NCBI GenBank assembly: GCA_000226015.1
Contig: JH154019.1
Span: forward strand, 6,928-30,851
Source: Mnemiopsis leidyi
Lineage: Eukaryota; Ctenophora; Tentaculata; Lobata; Bolinopsidae
DNA length: 23,924 nt
Direction of reading: 5' to 3'
The notes below the pieces were generated by a model, which saw nothing but the letters and a program-made list of their open reading frames with translations, did not search any database and was not told the DNA's origin. A program made the position numbers and the translations under genes. Of this stretch, positions 9,273 to 19,696 are shown piece by piece. Every line of letters begins with the position of its first letter. Position 1 is the stretch's first letter.

Positions 9273-10347
9273 CTCCGGTGGGATTAGGAATCATGGAACT
9301 AAAATTATGGGACAGGAATATCATAAATTGACATTTAATTTCCGGGTTCACCTAATTTGACAATTTACTGTAGATGTATCGCGCAGATTGCAACAACTTC
9401 TTTTTATGAAAACTTTGACGAGATGATATCCGTCTAACGTTCTAGCGAGGAGAGCAGAAAACTGCGAGCCGCGCGCGGGTCGGGTAACATCTCGACAATG
9501 AAAACTCTACAGATACTGCTGGCTAGGTTCAAAAGTTGTGTTTTATTCAATGTTCTAAATGATTGAAATATCATTTCTTTGCTCATTTTGTCTCTGGACA
9601 TTTATATACCTATAGAAATAGGTCATAATGTCTTTTTCAGTCAGGTACAACAATATGATGTATAAGTACCAGCCTCCATTTATCGACACATCATATTCAT
9701 CGAATTTTTACGATACTTGTTAGCAGGGGTTGTGAATTTGCTGAGCAGGCGTCGCCTATGCATGCCCGCGCCTCTCCGAATTCGGATGGGTCGCTGGCGA
9801 CCTATCCGAGTTTGGGGCCGCGCGTGTGGGCTGTGCTGGTTTGGCAGCTGAGCTTGGCGCGCGCAGCGGCTCCGCGCGGCCGATCAAATTTAATTTTTTG
9901 GAAAACCCGAGTGACTTGCCGCCACAACGCGTTATGTTTATATATGATATGTTTTGATGTAAAAATAAACCTAAATTTAAATCTTTGTTTACTAAATCTT
10001 TGTTTACTAATTGTGATTGGCTGATTCTTATAAGAATTTACAACCTTGTTTAACATGTATAATTCTGCTGTTTTAGGAAATTCAGAATTATTATTAAATC
10101 TCTCGTAATTTTTCTACTTCTAGTTTTTGATATTGTGATTTGTCCATGTAGCCATTTAATGTTTTATTTATTTGGTCTCTTTAGATCAAGGCCACCCATC
10201 CAGCTAAACTTGTTCAGTCCTTATATCTGGGTAAATACGCATACCACTTATACCAGGTACTTAAGCTAGTTTAGGTCTGTTAAGTGAATATGTGCAAACC
10301 TGTTCCATTATATCGTTTAACCCTGTTATTTGTCTCATTCATTATTT
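9273..10347. other. No gene recognised; patchy GC-rich repeat debris
   Basis: Contains CpG-rich islets (about 9465-9482, 9760-9885) in AT-rich DNA and overlapping open frames on both strands at about 9758-10056, which mirror each other and have no domain. A short direct repeat of ctttgtttactaaat occurs near 9982-10010. Probably more remains of the same GC-rich repeat family. Confidence 0.4.
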
Positions 10348-10355
10348 TTTCCCGT

Positions 10356-10438
10356 ATCTTGCCATTTGGGCCCGAAGGGCCCAAATGGCAAGATTGTTTT
10401 GATACGTTTTGTGCACGTGCACAAAAAGTACAAAACAA
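10356..10438. repeat. Two adjacent long hairpins
   Basis: First hairpin: 18-bp perfect stem 10356-10373 with 10377-10394 and loop gaa (core gccatttgggccc). Second: the perfect 20-bp palindrome ttttgtgcacgtgcacaaaa (10407-10426), extended to about 10395-10438 by imperfect pairing of ttgttttgatac with gtacaaaacaa. No downstream gene suggests a terminator; transposon ends or a foldback element are more likely. Confidence 0.85.
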
Positions 10439-10889
10439 GGGTTGGCGTTCGACAGCGTAAATTTGGATAATTAGCTCAAAAAGCGTCCGTCCGTCAGTAC
10501 GTCCGCGCGCATGTCCGCGCGCAATCTGCTTTATCAAACTTAATTATGTATACGATTATAATTATAGGTTTTAACTGCCTCAGGCCTCAGAATGTATTCC
10601 ACATCATGAAATGCATACATAATTACCTCGCAACAACTACAACAAGATGTACGATCAAACAGGGAAAACAAAAAAGTAAAAGTAAAGTACAATCAAAATT
10701 CTTTCAAACTCACGTTTTATTGAGTAATTTGTCGAATGACAGAGAGAAATAAATATATGAGCACTATTTTAATCTCAGCTCCGACCAAATCCTCTCAACG
10801 ACTAATTCACGCTAGAAGCATAAACACAACGCAGCATGAATAAATGATGAAGGCAGCACATACAATACAATAACGACGTCATACAGAGC

Positions 10890-11183
10890 TGAGTTAAGAT
10901 ATTTGAAATAAACGATAGAAAAGAACGCGCAATTGTAGTCTAAACTTTGCGCGTGCTAATTTTCAATCGTGGCTGCATCGAACGGCTGCGTGAATTCGCG
11001 CGTCTGATTTTACACGTGCAGAACAACTAACCNNNNNNNNNNTGAGTTAAGATATTTGAAATAAACGATGAAAAGAACGCGCAATTGTGTCTAAACTTTG
11101 CGCGTGCAATTTTTCAATCGTGGCTGCATCGAACGGCTGCGTGAATTCGCGCGTCTGATTTTACACGTGCAGAACAACTAACC
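10890..11183. repeat. Assembly gap flanked by a duplicated 141-143 bp block
   Basis: 10890-11032 and 11043-11183 are the same sequence with three small differences (two single-base deletions in the second copy and a ctaatttt/caattttt change), separated by exactly 10 N at 11033-11042. Two contig ends that overlap were most likely joined without merging. The differences are mainly short indels, as from sequencing error or two haplotypes. The true genome probably has one copy. Confidence 0.9.
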
Positions 11184-11618
11184 GAAATTACGTCTGGTAC
11201 GAGGTTGCGTATATTGATTCCTCATTCCTCGAGGTTTAATGACATTAAGCGACGGCAAGATACGGGAAATTCAGCGGTTGCCTGACACAATGAAAGCGGC
11301 CACAATTCTTTTTCCTTTAGCTCTTACTTCAAGCAAACAACCTATGTGTCCTTAAATCAATTTTACACCCCAATTTTACACCCCAATCACAGCCACTTAA
11401 TCAACCTTAAGTCCAAAAACACACCATAAGTCGTCACTGCTTGTAGTTAACTGACATTCTTTCCTGACTGACCGACAATACATTTTTCTCCTTCTTCTGC
11501 ATTGGTTACAAAGATAAGTTGATTTCGCCTATATTAAATATTATATATTTGCCACCAGCAGGGACCCCGTCCTTTGGCCATTTAATTCTTCCTCTCACCA
11601 ACTGCCAAGACCTATTTT

Positions 11619-11644
11619 CTACAAATTAAATACATTTATTGAGT
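11619..11644. repeat. 26-bp segment repeated at 3978-4003
   Basis: The 26 bases starting ctacaaattaaatacattta and ending ttgagt are identical at 3978-4003 and here, same strand, and flanking sequence differs at once. The other copy lies just inside the inverted-repeat element at 3929-4521, so this may be a truncated copy of that element. Confidence 0.8.
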
Positions 11645-11824
11645 ATGAACATGGTCATTAATAAAATGATTGAAATATTACTGTAATTTCGCATTTCACA
11701 TGCTAAAAGATGTACATGACAACTTTTCAAGTCCTATTCATCATAGAACTGATAACCTAATATTGTGGAAATTACACCCTGTAACACACCCTGTAACATA
11801 TTTCCACCCTCCCGAAATTGTATT

Positions 11825-11892
11825 CTTTTTCTATTCATTCCATTTCTATTCATTCTATTTTTATATACCTATTCTATTTCTATTCATTTGCT
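11825..11892 (+). repeat. TCTATTCATT low-complexity repeat
   Basis: Repeated ttctattcat / tctatttctattcatt units of about 10-16 bp in a pyrimidine-rich tract upstream of TBC1D31. Degenerate, no coding sense. Confidence 0.7.
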
Positions 11893-12323
11893 ATGGATGA
11901 GGGTCTGAAAAAGTCAGGTAATTGAGGCCTTGGGTAAAAATTCTACATGCACATCCCTGTTAATTTAGATCTGCAATTACAAGATTTTTCACACCCCTAG
12001 ATCCTATACATAATGTTAAGTCTCTGCACTCTCCATGCTGATTTCTGATTGCTAACTGACTTGTAAATTCAAGCGATTGATTGCAGTCTTTATTGTGAAT
12101 AAATTTATGGGTCGTGTTATAATAGAAGGGGCAAAAAGTGACATAATTTGAGTTTCATCAAAGTTGCTGTTGATTGATTCGAACAAATCTGATGGAATCC
12201 AATTTAATTAAGTCCCATACTGTTATGTTTTAACAGATTTTTGTTTCATCATTGTGTTACATCTAGCTGTGGTTAGTAATTAGTCAATTAATGTCACATT
12301 TAAAAAATTCAAGTTTAGCTATC

Positions 12324-14442
12324 ATGCAAAAAGTCCAAGTTGGAAAGGGAAAGATTTCTGGCAATCTTTGGACACGAAAACCTAATCCAGATAAGCATGG
12401 GTAAGCATTACTTAACAATACCTTGAGGTTAATATCAAAAATTGATTGATAAAATGATTAATATTAAAGGTATAAATACATATATGCGCTAAATATTTGA
12501 TTATTAGTCGATTTCTTCTATTGCATATAAAAAAGATGTGGTCATTTTGAAATACACTGAACTTACTTAATTTCTGAACAGGTGTTTCATAGAAATTTGT
12601 AACATGACACATGGTGAAAGACTTGGAAAATTCGTTAGATGTTCATTTAGTCCATGTGGAGAGCAAATTGTAATTGCTGACCAACTTGGTCATCTTTACA
12701 TACTTGATTTACACAAGAACAGGTTTTTACAAGTTTTTCATTTAAGTATGGAATTGTGTGTTACTTATTAACACAAGGACCCAGTTATGGAAAAGAGAAT
12801 GCTATTTGTTACAGATTTTACCATATCAAAGGTATTACAAGCTGACTATAAAAATAAGTGGGTTGTAGTGTAATCAAACGTTTTTTATTCAATAATTCTG
12901 CTAGATACACCCTGTTACACAAAGGAACTAAGTACTGCACTGCTTTGGACTTCCCAACCCTCAACTTCATTGTTGCAGCCTATGCCGATAGTTCTGTGAA
13001 AGTGATTGATTCAAGTAAGTTGATGCTATGTTACCACTTGAAAATGTGTGCATATTTCATAATCACGAATTTCTCATCGAAATTCAACTCTGTTGAGAGC
13101 AATATCCACAGAAATGCGAATTCTTAAAATTCCCTGATTATAGATTTTATTCTAGCACATTCCAACAATCAGGTTCACACGAGGTTGTCGGAGATTTGAG
13201 TCTTCAAAACACAGTGGTAACCTCGCTGAATCACCACGAGGGTGGCCGATACATTCTCACATGTTCCACAGAGTCTGGTGCACTGTGGGACCTGCAGACT
13301 TTCCACAGGAAGCGGATGTTGTCCGGTGCAAGTGTTGCTGGCCTTAAAGAGGTTTTCGAAATACTTTCTATGTTTTCTTGGAATTATTCTAGAAGATAAG
13401 TTTGCTGGAAGGTTTATTTGTGTTCCTTCCTGACATCTAGTTATTGCTGGTCACAGTTTTTCTTTCTTGCAGTTGCTGTTTGTTCCTAAGAGTAACATTC
13501 TGCTGACCTGTTTTCGGGACGACAGCGTGTTCGCGTGGGACTGTGAAACTCTGGATCACCTCTACACGCTACAGAAACAGCCGGGGGAACAACCTGCTTT
13601 CAGTTGTTTTGCCACGACGTCTAACGGGGAGTTTCTTATTGCTGGTGGCAGGTGAAAATTACAGTTTTCACATTTTCTAATAACTCATCGCAACAATTTC
13701 TAAAGTTAAAGCAACTCTTCAATCATTTCCAGCTGTCAGATTTAAGTCAACTGATCATTAAGGCCAAAAAATTTATGGAACAAGCTAGCTTTAACGTGTA
13801 TATGACAGTTAAAAAACCGTATACACTATAATTATACGTGATGTGTGTAACAATTTTCTCATCAGGTCACGCTACTTACACGTTTGGAGGTTACAAGACC
13901 AAAAGTTACATCACATTGTAGAACTTCCTGAACGTGTAAAATCAGTGAAACAACTTCTCGCTCTAGAACAAATCTTCGATCAGAATAATAACACGGTTTG
14001 TACTGATGATGTTGTTTTTGACAAGTCCTTCTGATGCACTCTTGTTAATCTCCTGTTGAACTTTGATTGCTAACCGGGTTGTCAGTGAAACCTCGTGAGA
14101 ACATTACCAAGGGTAACACACATTACCAGGCTAACACATTACTATGGTAACACATAACATGGGTAATACATTACCAAGGTAACACACTACCAAGGTAACA
14201 CACTACCAAGGTAACACATTACCAGGGTAACATATTACCAGTGTAACACACTACCAGGCTAACACTGCATGTTACACTAGGTGTTTGGAGCGCTGTCCCA
14301 GGACGGAATTCTCCGTTTTATAAGTCTGAACACTTACAAGATTGTATTCTCTGTGGGAGGAAATGACACAGTTATAAGTCACGTGTCAGTCAGCCCGAGT
14401 GGAAAACATCTCGCTATAGTCCTGGATTCTGGTTCTTGTCAG
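12324..14442 (+). other. TBC1D31: WD40-repeat half of TBC1D31 (exons 1-7)
   Basis: Exons 1-7 encode about 326 residues of beta-propeller. Visible blade signatures are VRCSFSPCGEQIVIADQLG with YILDLH in exon 2, YCTALDFPTLNFIVAAYAD with VKVID in exon 3, TCSTESGALWDLQTFHRKR in exon 4, LLTCFRDDSVFAWDCETL in exon 5, YLHVWRL in exon 6 and LSQDGILRFI in exon 7. Compared with vertebrate orthologues the stretch between exons 3 and 4 is the least conserved, so the 3' splice site of exon 4 (13172/13173) was chosen because it keeps the frame. The propeller is expected to mediate protein binding. That role comes from the family and cannot be read from the sequence. Confidence 0.85.
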
Positions 14443-17400
14443 GTAAGTCATCTGTTTATCTTGCTACTCAAATACTTTCTATCTCTTGTGTTAACCCGTT
14501 ATGTCACTTCTGCTATCTTTCTTTCCGATGCTGTCGGTACCTTTCTGTCTATCAATCTATATAAAGCTCTGTTAAACCTAGAGTTAATATTTCTCAAATA
14601 CATGACTCTCTAATTCAAGGTGCTGAGCGTGAAAGCTCTGACCAGGAACCTAAATGCTGCCCCAGCACCTCTAGTTCGAGCCATCAGTGTACCTGCTAAA
14701 GAGGTCAAGTTGACTGTCGGCGAAAAAACAACACAGAAACGACGTTGTTTCCAGGACAACAACATAAACTTGGTAAATATGATATCTTCATGTGGGACTT
14801 CTTTTTGCTTTGAATTTTCGAATTCTTTGTGATCGCACCCATCCACAAGTTTTATTACGCCAACAACTTCATTGAGCTGTTGACAAACAGATATCAAGAG
14901 TAGACGTGAAGAAGCTGAAAAAGATACTAAAGGGATACGGCGAGTACCCTGAAAAATACAGAGATTTCATCTGGCGTCTTCTTCTTAAGGTATGTACTAC
15001 CTAATTATTATTATAATAATGACATTTTCTCGTTCTTTTAATTTTTGGTTTTGCCTGGGACTCTAAAGTCTTAAGGCCTAATTATTCTGTCCAATATATT
15101 CTTGGAGGAGTAAATTTGAAACTGGAAATCTTACCAACTAAACAACTTCAATCTTCATACAGATACCAGAAAACACAGAAGCTTATGGAGTGCTACTCGA
15201 CAAAGGAATTCATCCTGCGTTCCAGAATCTACAACAAGTCTGCCCTGTTAAATCCGCAAAACTCATGCGAGTTCTTCAAAAGTCAGTTCTAGTTTCATGA
15301 CTTGTGCTGTCTACGTTAAACTTTGCAAGACTCATTGCTGAAAACCAAAAACTGACAAGATGGCGTAAAAACTATTATATAAATGATGCTGTCCACGTGA
15401 TCACTCAAAGTGACGTCATCACTTTTTCAGGGTCCTCTCCTGCATGGCACACTGGTCCAGTATTTTCAGTATCTCCGATTTCCTCCCCATGTTAGCTTTC
15501 CCTTTCGTCAAAATGTTCCAGAACAACCATCTTGTTGCCTTTGAAGTTATCGCATCTTTCGTCCGTTAGTTTTCAGCTGTTTTTTCCTTTAAATCCTAAT
15601 CAATCATGTTTTGTTGTTTCGAATCTCACTTACTTTTCAAACTCAGAACAACACACCTCGTCCCCATAGCAGTAAGCAAAGATTTCTATCTCTTAATTTT
15701 ACTTCAGTTTCCTGGTGTCAGGGTTGGTACGAATACTTTCCACATCCGCCGGTTAACGTTCTGACATGTGTAGAAAACTTACTCAATCACTATGACAACA
15801 AGCTCCTGCAGCACCTCACAAATTGTGACGTTTCTGCCAAGGTAGCCAAAGTCTCAAAGTAGAGTTCAATGTTCATTCGCAAGATATGGTTCAAACGGAA
15901 GATTAATGAGCTCTATTATGATTTAAAGCTTAATGATAAAATTTATTTTTTTAAAGTTATAAACCCAAAACGATCAGGTTTACTGCTGGCCCCTGTTGTA
16001 CACTGTCTTCTCTGAAGTGTTATCCGCGAAAGAGTGGATGATTCTGATGGATCACGTCCTGTCAAATCACCCAGGTAACTCTGCAATAGGTTTTTTTTTT
16101 ACTTTCTTTTCACAATTTTTGTACCTTGATTTTTACCTCATTGTACAATGTACCCCCTTTCGCATCTGCCTTTCCTAAGGAAGGTTTAAAATGTGAGGCT
16201 AATTGAGCATCATGAACGAGTGGCGCCCTGGTATCTTATCAAACAGTTACCGGTATTTAAAATTTTCTCATCAGGGTACTTATTGTGTTTGGTGGTTGTA
16301 TATTTGAACTGTAGTCGACAAGTTCTTCTCAACTGCACTGAACTTAAAGATTTTGAGGTGAGAATTTTTGTCTTATCAGCCCCGATGTAAAATATTTTTC
16401 TATGGATCAACGGTTAGAATTTATAGATATTGTTTAAACAGTTTAATTCCATTAGCACTGCAATATCAAGCCTGAAGAATGAAGAAAATTTATTTCAGTT
16501 TTACTTCCACAACCGGAATAGAATTCTTATCTCACGGCTGGTAACTAATGCATACACACTCTGGGAATCCTGTCCTGCAGAGATTCATCCCCGCTCCTTT
16601 ATCAAATCTTTCAAACCTCTGGTACTTTATGTCCTTATCCGGTTAATACGAGAAGAATAAGTTGCACTTAATTTTGTCTGTTTCTTATAAAGCCTAATGA
16701 GTGATGGTCACAACCAAAACGTAGTGCAAAGATAAATTACTACTGAAAAAATAAACAAGGATCACAATTAGGTTGCTGGAGACTATCCTATCTTCAATAA
16801 CTATCCGGAGAAAGTGGTTGATTATCAGCTGAAGGAGCGAGAAAGGATTCACAAGGAGGAGTTGGAGTACATTAAACAGCGGTAAAATCCTGATTTCGTG
16901 AAAACTATGCCTTAACATCTCATTTTCGATAACTTGCTTGGCTTGGCACGGAAATTTAGAGCATTTCAAATCTTACCGTGAACAACATAGGACGTTTAAA
17001 TGGGACCGATTGCGCGCTGGCATATAAAAGTGTGTTTATTACAAACAATTTTAATATGCCGTCGGGCAATGGGTCCAGTAAAACGTCCTATGTTGTTCAC
17101 TATTAAAAAACCGCGGGACAACCTAAAACCTTAAAGAACTTCCTTTTCTCTGTTTTATAGGCAACTGGCCGAAGAACTGAAGTCGCACACGGCACACCTA
17201 CAGCAGCAAGAAGAAGTTTGGCGGCGGGAGCAGCAGCTTCTCTCTGAAGCAGAACAGCAGCGCAGGAAGATCCTCCTTACTGAGGAAAACAAGCTGACTG
17301 AGCAGCGCATCAGGTTACAAGCCATGAAACGAGAACTTCGTCTGAGAGAAGTTCAGGTGTTGGATACTGCACGTAAAAACTTTATTGAGACAGCGGAGAG

Positions 17401-19696
17401 AGATCACAAAGAAAAGCTTAACTTGCTTGAAGAAGAGGTTGGTCGGACAAAAATTCGTACGAAAAAAAGTAGATTTATCATATCTGGCGAGATTGATAAT
17501 TTCACAAATAGGCAGTTCATTTTTCATTCAATTTTCATAAAGCTGATTCCCAGATTAAGAAGAAAGCGTTGCTGAGAGACTTAGAAACTAAAAGTGCTAT
17601 AGAAGAAGTAGCTCTGAAAGAACTGGAAATAGAATCACAGAAAGGATTCCTTCAACAAGAACTTGCCAGGTTAACTGGGCCAGTCTCGTTTAACGATCTC
17701 AACTAAATCTACTGCTTAATACACATTTGCTGATAAGATAAGAGTTAAAATAAAAACGTATATATTTGGGTTAAATCTAATGGTGTAATGACCACTAATT
17801 TCAGAGAACTGTATGTATCAAACAAGCGAGAAGAAGCTTTATCAGCCGATCAGAAAGAGAGAGCAGAGTTGCTGAGACGACAACATCAACTTGATGACGA
17901 CATAACTGAGGATAGGGCTACCGTCAGGGTTCAGGTTAGTCATTCAACCATGATGGTAAAAATTACGTTTATATCAACGGGATAACTAAGACAGGCATCT
18001 TTCATCACCATAGTGCATCCTTAGAATCACTGAAAACAAGAAACTTTTGTTTTTTCATATCAAACCAGATTTTCGTTCAGGGAGCCCAGCACGACCTGGC
18101 AAGAAGTGCTGTAAAGTCAATGTCCTTGAAACATGGTAGAGACGCGGAGAGAGCTCGACACATTAACGCAATTTACACGGAAATTGCGCTCAATGGTGTG
18201 CGTCAAAAGGAATCTGAAAACCAGACAGAAAAAGAAAGATTGGAGACCGTTTTGAAAGATGCAACACGAAACTTGGTACGAATCTTGCTTGTCAGCGTCC
18301 TGTATTTTATTGACAACTCCTTTGAGTTTGGCGGTTTTTTTTTCGCGGGGCAGTCGCATAGAAATACAGTAATTCTGCAACACGCCAAAACTCCTTTGTG
18401 TATGAAGGATTTTTTTCTGTATTCGGTATTGTACGCTTTACACGTGTGCGCGTCTTATGTGGGATACCGCGCGCGCCCTATGCACTTTAGCTCAACTTCT
18501 TTCGCCACTTTCCACGGCATGTGATAAAATCTATTTAAGTTACAATTACAGAGCAACTTTATTTACTTGATGATTATTAAAATTACGCTGTCTTTACTGT
18601 TGCCAAGATCATCTGTGCCCACTGCCCAGTGTAACAAATTAAACTCTGGCAAAACACTTCTTGGATATCGTTAAGACTGCACAGTTCTCAAGACTGATAT
18701 CTTGATTGTGTCATACTTCTGCCAGATTTTTTGAACGTTTTATCAACGAATTTAGACGAACAATCTGTTTGTCGCGGTGATCCCCGACTCTCGCAGCTCA
18801 AAGCTGAACGAGAACATTAGACGGACATAATCTCGTCAACAATCTGTAATCCCCCGATATTTTCCCGACTTTTTCTTTTGAGTTTACGGACAGCTCCATT
18901 TTCAGCACGAGGAAATGCAGGCCCAACGAGCAGCATTGGAGCAACAACGATTGGAAACACTGGCGACAGAGAAACGAGTAGAAGAACTTTACAGCGAGAT
19001 ACACCAGCTCAGAGGTAAGGAGCAAATAGGTCACGTTAATGACAACTTTGATGGCACTAACTAGTTTTTCTAGAAACATACGTAATGTGATTCCTAAAAT
19101 TTAGCGCTGGTGAGATTCATTAGTTTGAAAATATTAAATCAAGGGCGTAGATTGCACATTGCAGTTCTGAAGAAAACTTCGCTCGTCTGATCATAGTGAT
19201 CATCTGCCCAGCTAGGAGTACTAAAATTGGACTCATGATTCTTTACTCCCGCACAAATGATCTAAACAGAAAGCATCCAAAATTCAAATTGCATATGTTT
19301 GACATTCCAGATTTTCTTTAAAAATTAATGAAGCACGCGCAGAGATCCGTTATTTGCTTAGTAGGTATTTTGTTACGCATTACTTTCAACGATTGGTACT
19401 TTCACGATAATATTCTAATATTCGCATATTCAGTTCTACATAATAAATTCATAAATCAATGACATCATTAGCCCCAATAAGTGCAGCTACTGACGGTGCA
19501 TTCTTGTCCAGGGGGAGGAGGCGACAAGGAGAACGTCGAACATACCAACACGGTCGTGCTGAACCGTAGAAGAGAAAGTCTCGATCGGAGACACGCTGAG
19601 GTCTTGAGACACGTCCGAGACTTGAGACACAAAATAACGGAGGACAGTCGAACTGAACAGAGCGGCACGCTTTCTACAGCTTCACTTGGGCAATGA
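12324..19696 (+). CDS. TBC1D31: TBC1 domain family member 31 (WD repeat 67) orthologue, 22 exons
   Basis: I rebuilt this spliced gene by eye. Exons: 12324-12400, 12582-12722, 12905-13014, 13173-13351, 13473-13651, 13866-13995, 14281-14442, 14620-14772, 14891-14989, 15163-15281, 15431-15564, 15708-15841, 15978-16074, 16275-16357, 16499-16621, 16772-16881, 17161-17437, 17554-17669, 17805-17934, 18069-18275, 18906-19014, 19512-19696. All introns are GT..AG, phases agree throughout, and the sum is 3054 nt (1017 residues plus TGA); the human protein is about 1066. Residues about 1-330 are WD40 repeats (motifs such as ESGALWDLQTF, DDSVFAWDCETL, FGALSQDGILRFI), 380-640 the TBC region (GYGEYPEKYRDFIWR) and 655-960 coiled coil. 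The tail motif VRDLRHKI matches the family. In vertebrates the protein acts at centriolar satellites and the ciliary base as a scaffold. ATG 12324 aligns with the vertebrate start. An in-frame ATG at 12291, after an upstream in-frame TAG, would add 11 residues. The exon 20 acceptor is the least certain; another AG lies about 12 nt downstream. Confidence 0.93.
14094..14275 (+). repeat. 17-bp minisatellite in TBC1D31 intron 6, X-box-like units
   Basis: About ten units of a roughly 17-bp repeat close to attaccaaggtaacaca fill the last two thirds of intron 6 and end about 5 nt before the exon 7 acceptor (14279-14280). Each unit is an imperfect inverted repeat (ATTACC, 1-3 nt, GGTAAC), the half-site pair bound by RFX factors. 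The unit attactatggtaac (14138-14151) fits the X-box consensus RYYNYYATRRNRAC at every position. Because the array abuts the splice site, exon 7 lacks a normal polypyrimidine tract. Confidence 0.85.
14891..16621 (+). other. TBC1D31: TBC (Rab-GAP-like) domain of TBC1D31 (exons 9-15), catalytic residues absent
   Basis: The domain opens with GYGEYPEKYRDFIWRLLL in exon 9 and runs through FQNNHLVAFEVIASF (exon 11), WCQGWYEYFPHPP (exon 12), WPLLYTVFSEVLS (exon 13), LNCSRQVLLNC (exon 14) and FYFHNRN plus EIHPRSF (exon 15). Active TBC GAPs carry an arginine finger in IxxDxxR and a glutamine finger in YxQ. Here the first site reads VLLDKGI (about residues 420-426), with Ile in place of Arg, and no YxQ is seen where it is expected (around SIFSISDFLP). 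The human protein also departs from both motifs, so this is a family trait. The domain is probably a structural or binding module without GAP activity. Confidence 0.8.
16772..19696 (+). other. TBC1D31: Coiled-coil half of TBC1D31 (exons 16-22)
   Basis: After YPIFNNYPEKVVDYQ, the family boundary motif, exons 16-21 are rich in Glu, Gln, Lys, Arg and Leu with heptad spacing, for example KERERIHKEELEYIKQR, QAMKRELRLREVQVLDTAR and LKELEIESQKGFLQQELA. A long helical coiled coil is expected, the segment thought to anchor the protein in centriolar satellites. Exon 22 opens with a glycine run (GGGGDKEN) and ends in a basic helix, VLRHVRDLRHKITED, conserved at the vertebrate C terminus, followed by a Ser/Thr-rich tail and TGA at 19694-19696. 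No AATAAA is seen in the next 300 bases. Confidence 0.8.
16978..17100. mobile_element. 123-bp MITE in TBC1D31 intron 16
   Basis: The ends gtgaacaacataggacgttt (16978-16997) and its perfect 20-nt reverse complement (17081-17100) bound a 123-bp segment. Complementarity continues imperfectly inwards (gggaccgattgcgcgctggc against its partner near 17056-17077), so the whole element can fold into a hairpin. It has no coding capacity. TTA occurs just outside on both sides (16973-16975 and 17103-17105), a possible but unproven target duplication. It sits about 60 nt before exon 17. Confidence 0.85.

Larger units (their letters stand above)
10348..11269. mobile_element. Possible element bounded by a 16-bp inverted repeat
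   Basis: tttcccgtatcttgcc at 10348-10363 is matched by its reverse complement at 11254-11269. Between them are two strong hairpins next to the left end, repeated cgtccgt/cgcgcgca motifs (about 10486-10522) and the assembly gap. The left copy overlaps the arm of a local hairpin, so the long-range match could be a shared repeat family and not true termini. Confidence 0.35.
11270..12290. other. Upstream region of TBC1D31, no other gene
   Basis: Contains a duplicated caattttacacccc (about 11359-11387), a TCTATTCATT-rich low-complexity stretch (about 11825-11892) and a 26-bp segment shared with 3978-4003. No clear TATA box, CpG island or RFX X-box is seen immediately 5' of the TBC1D31 start, so the promoter is not placed. 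Confidence 0.4.

Noticed and set aside
9251..9285. tRNA-like tggttagagc motif
   Set aside because: Looks like a D-arm, but no B box or acceptor stem follows; it is the end of the inverted-repeat element.
9758..10056. Overlapping open frames on both strands
   Set aside because: Mirror-image frames over a GC-rich patch, no domain on either strand.
10280..10537. Minus-strand frame with Arg-Thr-Asp-Gly repeats
   Set aside because: Made from hairpin arms and cgtccgt repeats; typical repeat-derived frame.
16430..16498. Possible 5' extension of TBC1D31 exon 15 from an AG near 16438
   Set aside because: It would add about 20 residues absent from vertebrate orthologues; the acceptor at 16497-16498 (tatttcag) fits the alignment exactly.
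18276..18524. Open frame running on past TBC1D31 exon 20
   Set aside because: Homology and the coiled-coil pattern stop at the donor after residue Leu (18275); the rest is intron 20 read-through.
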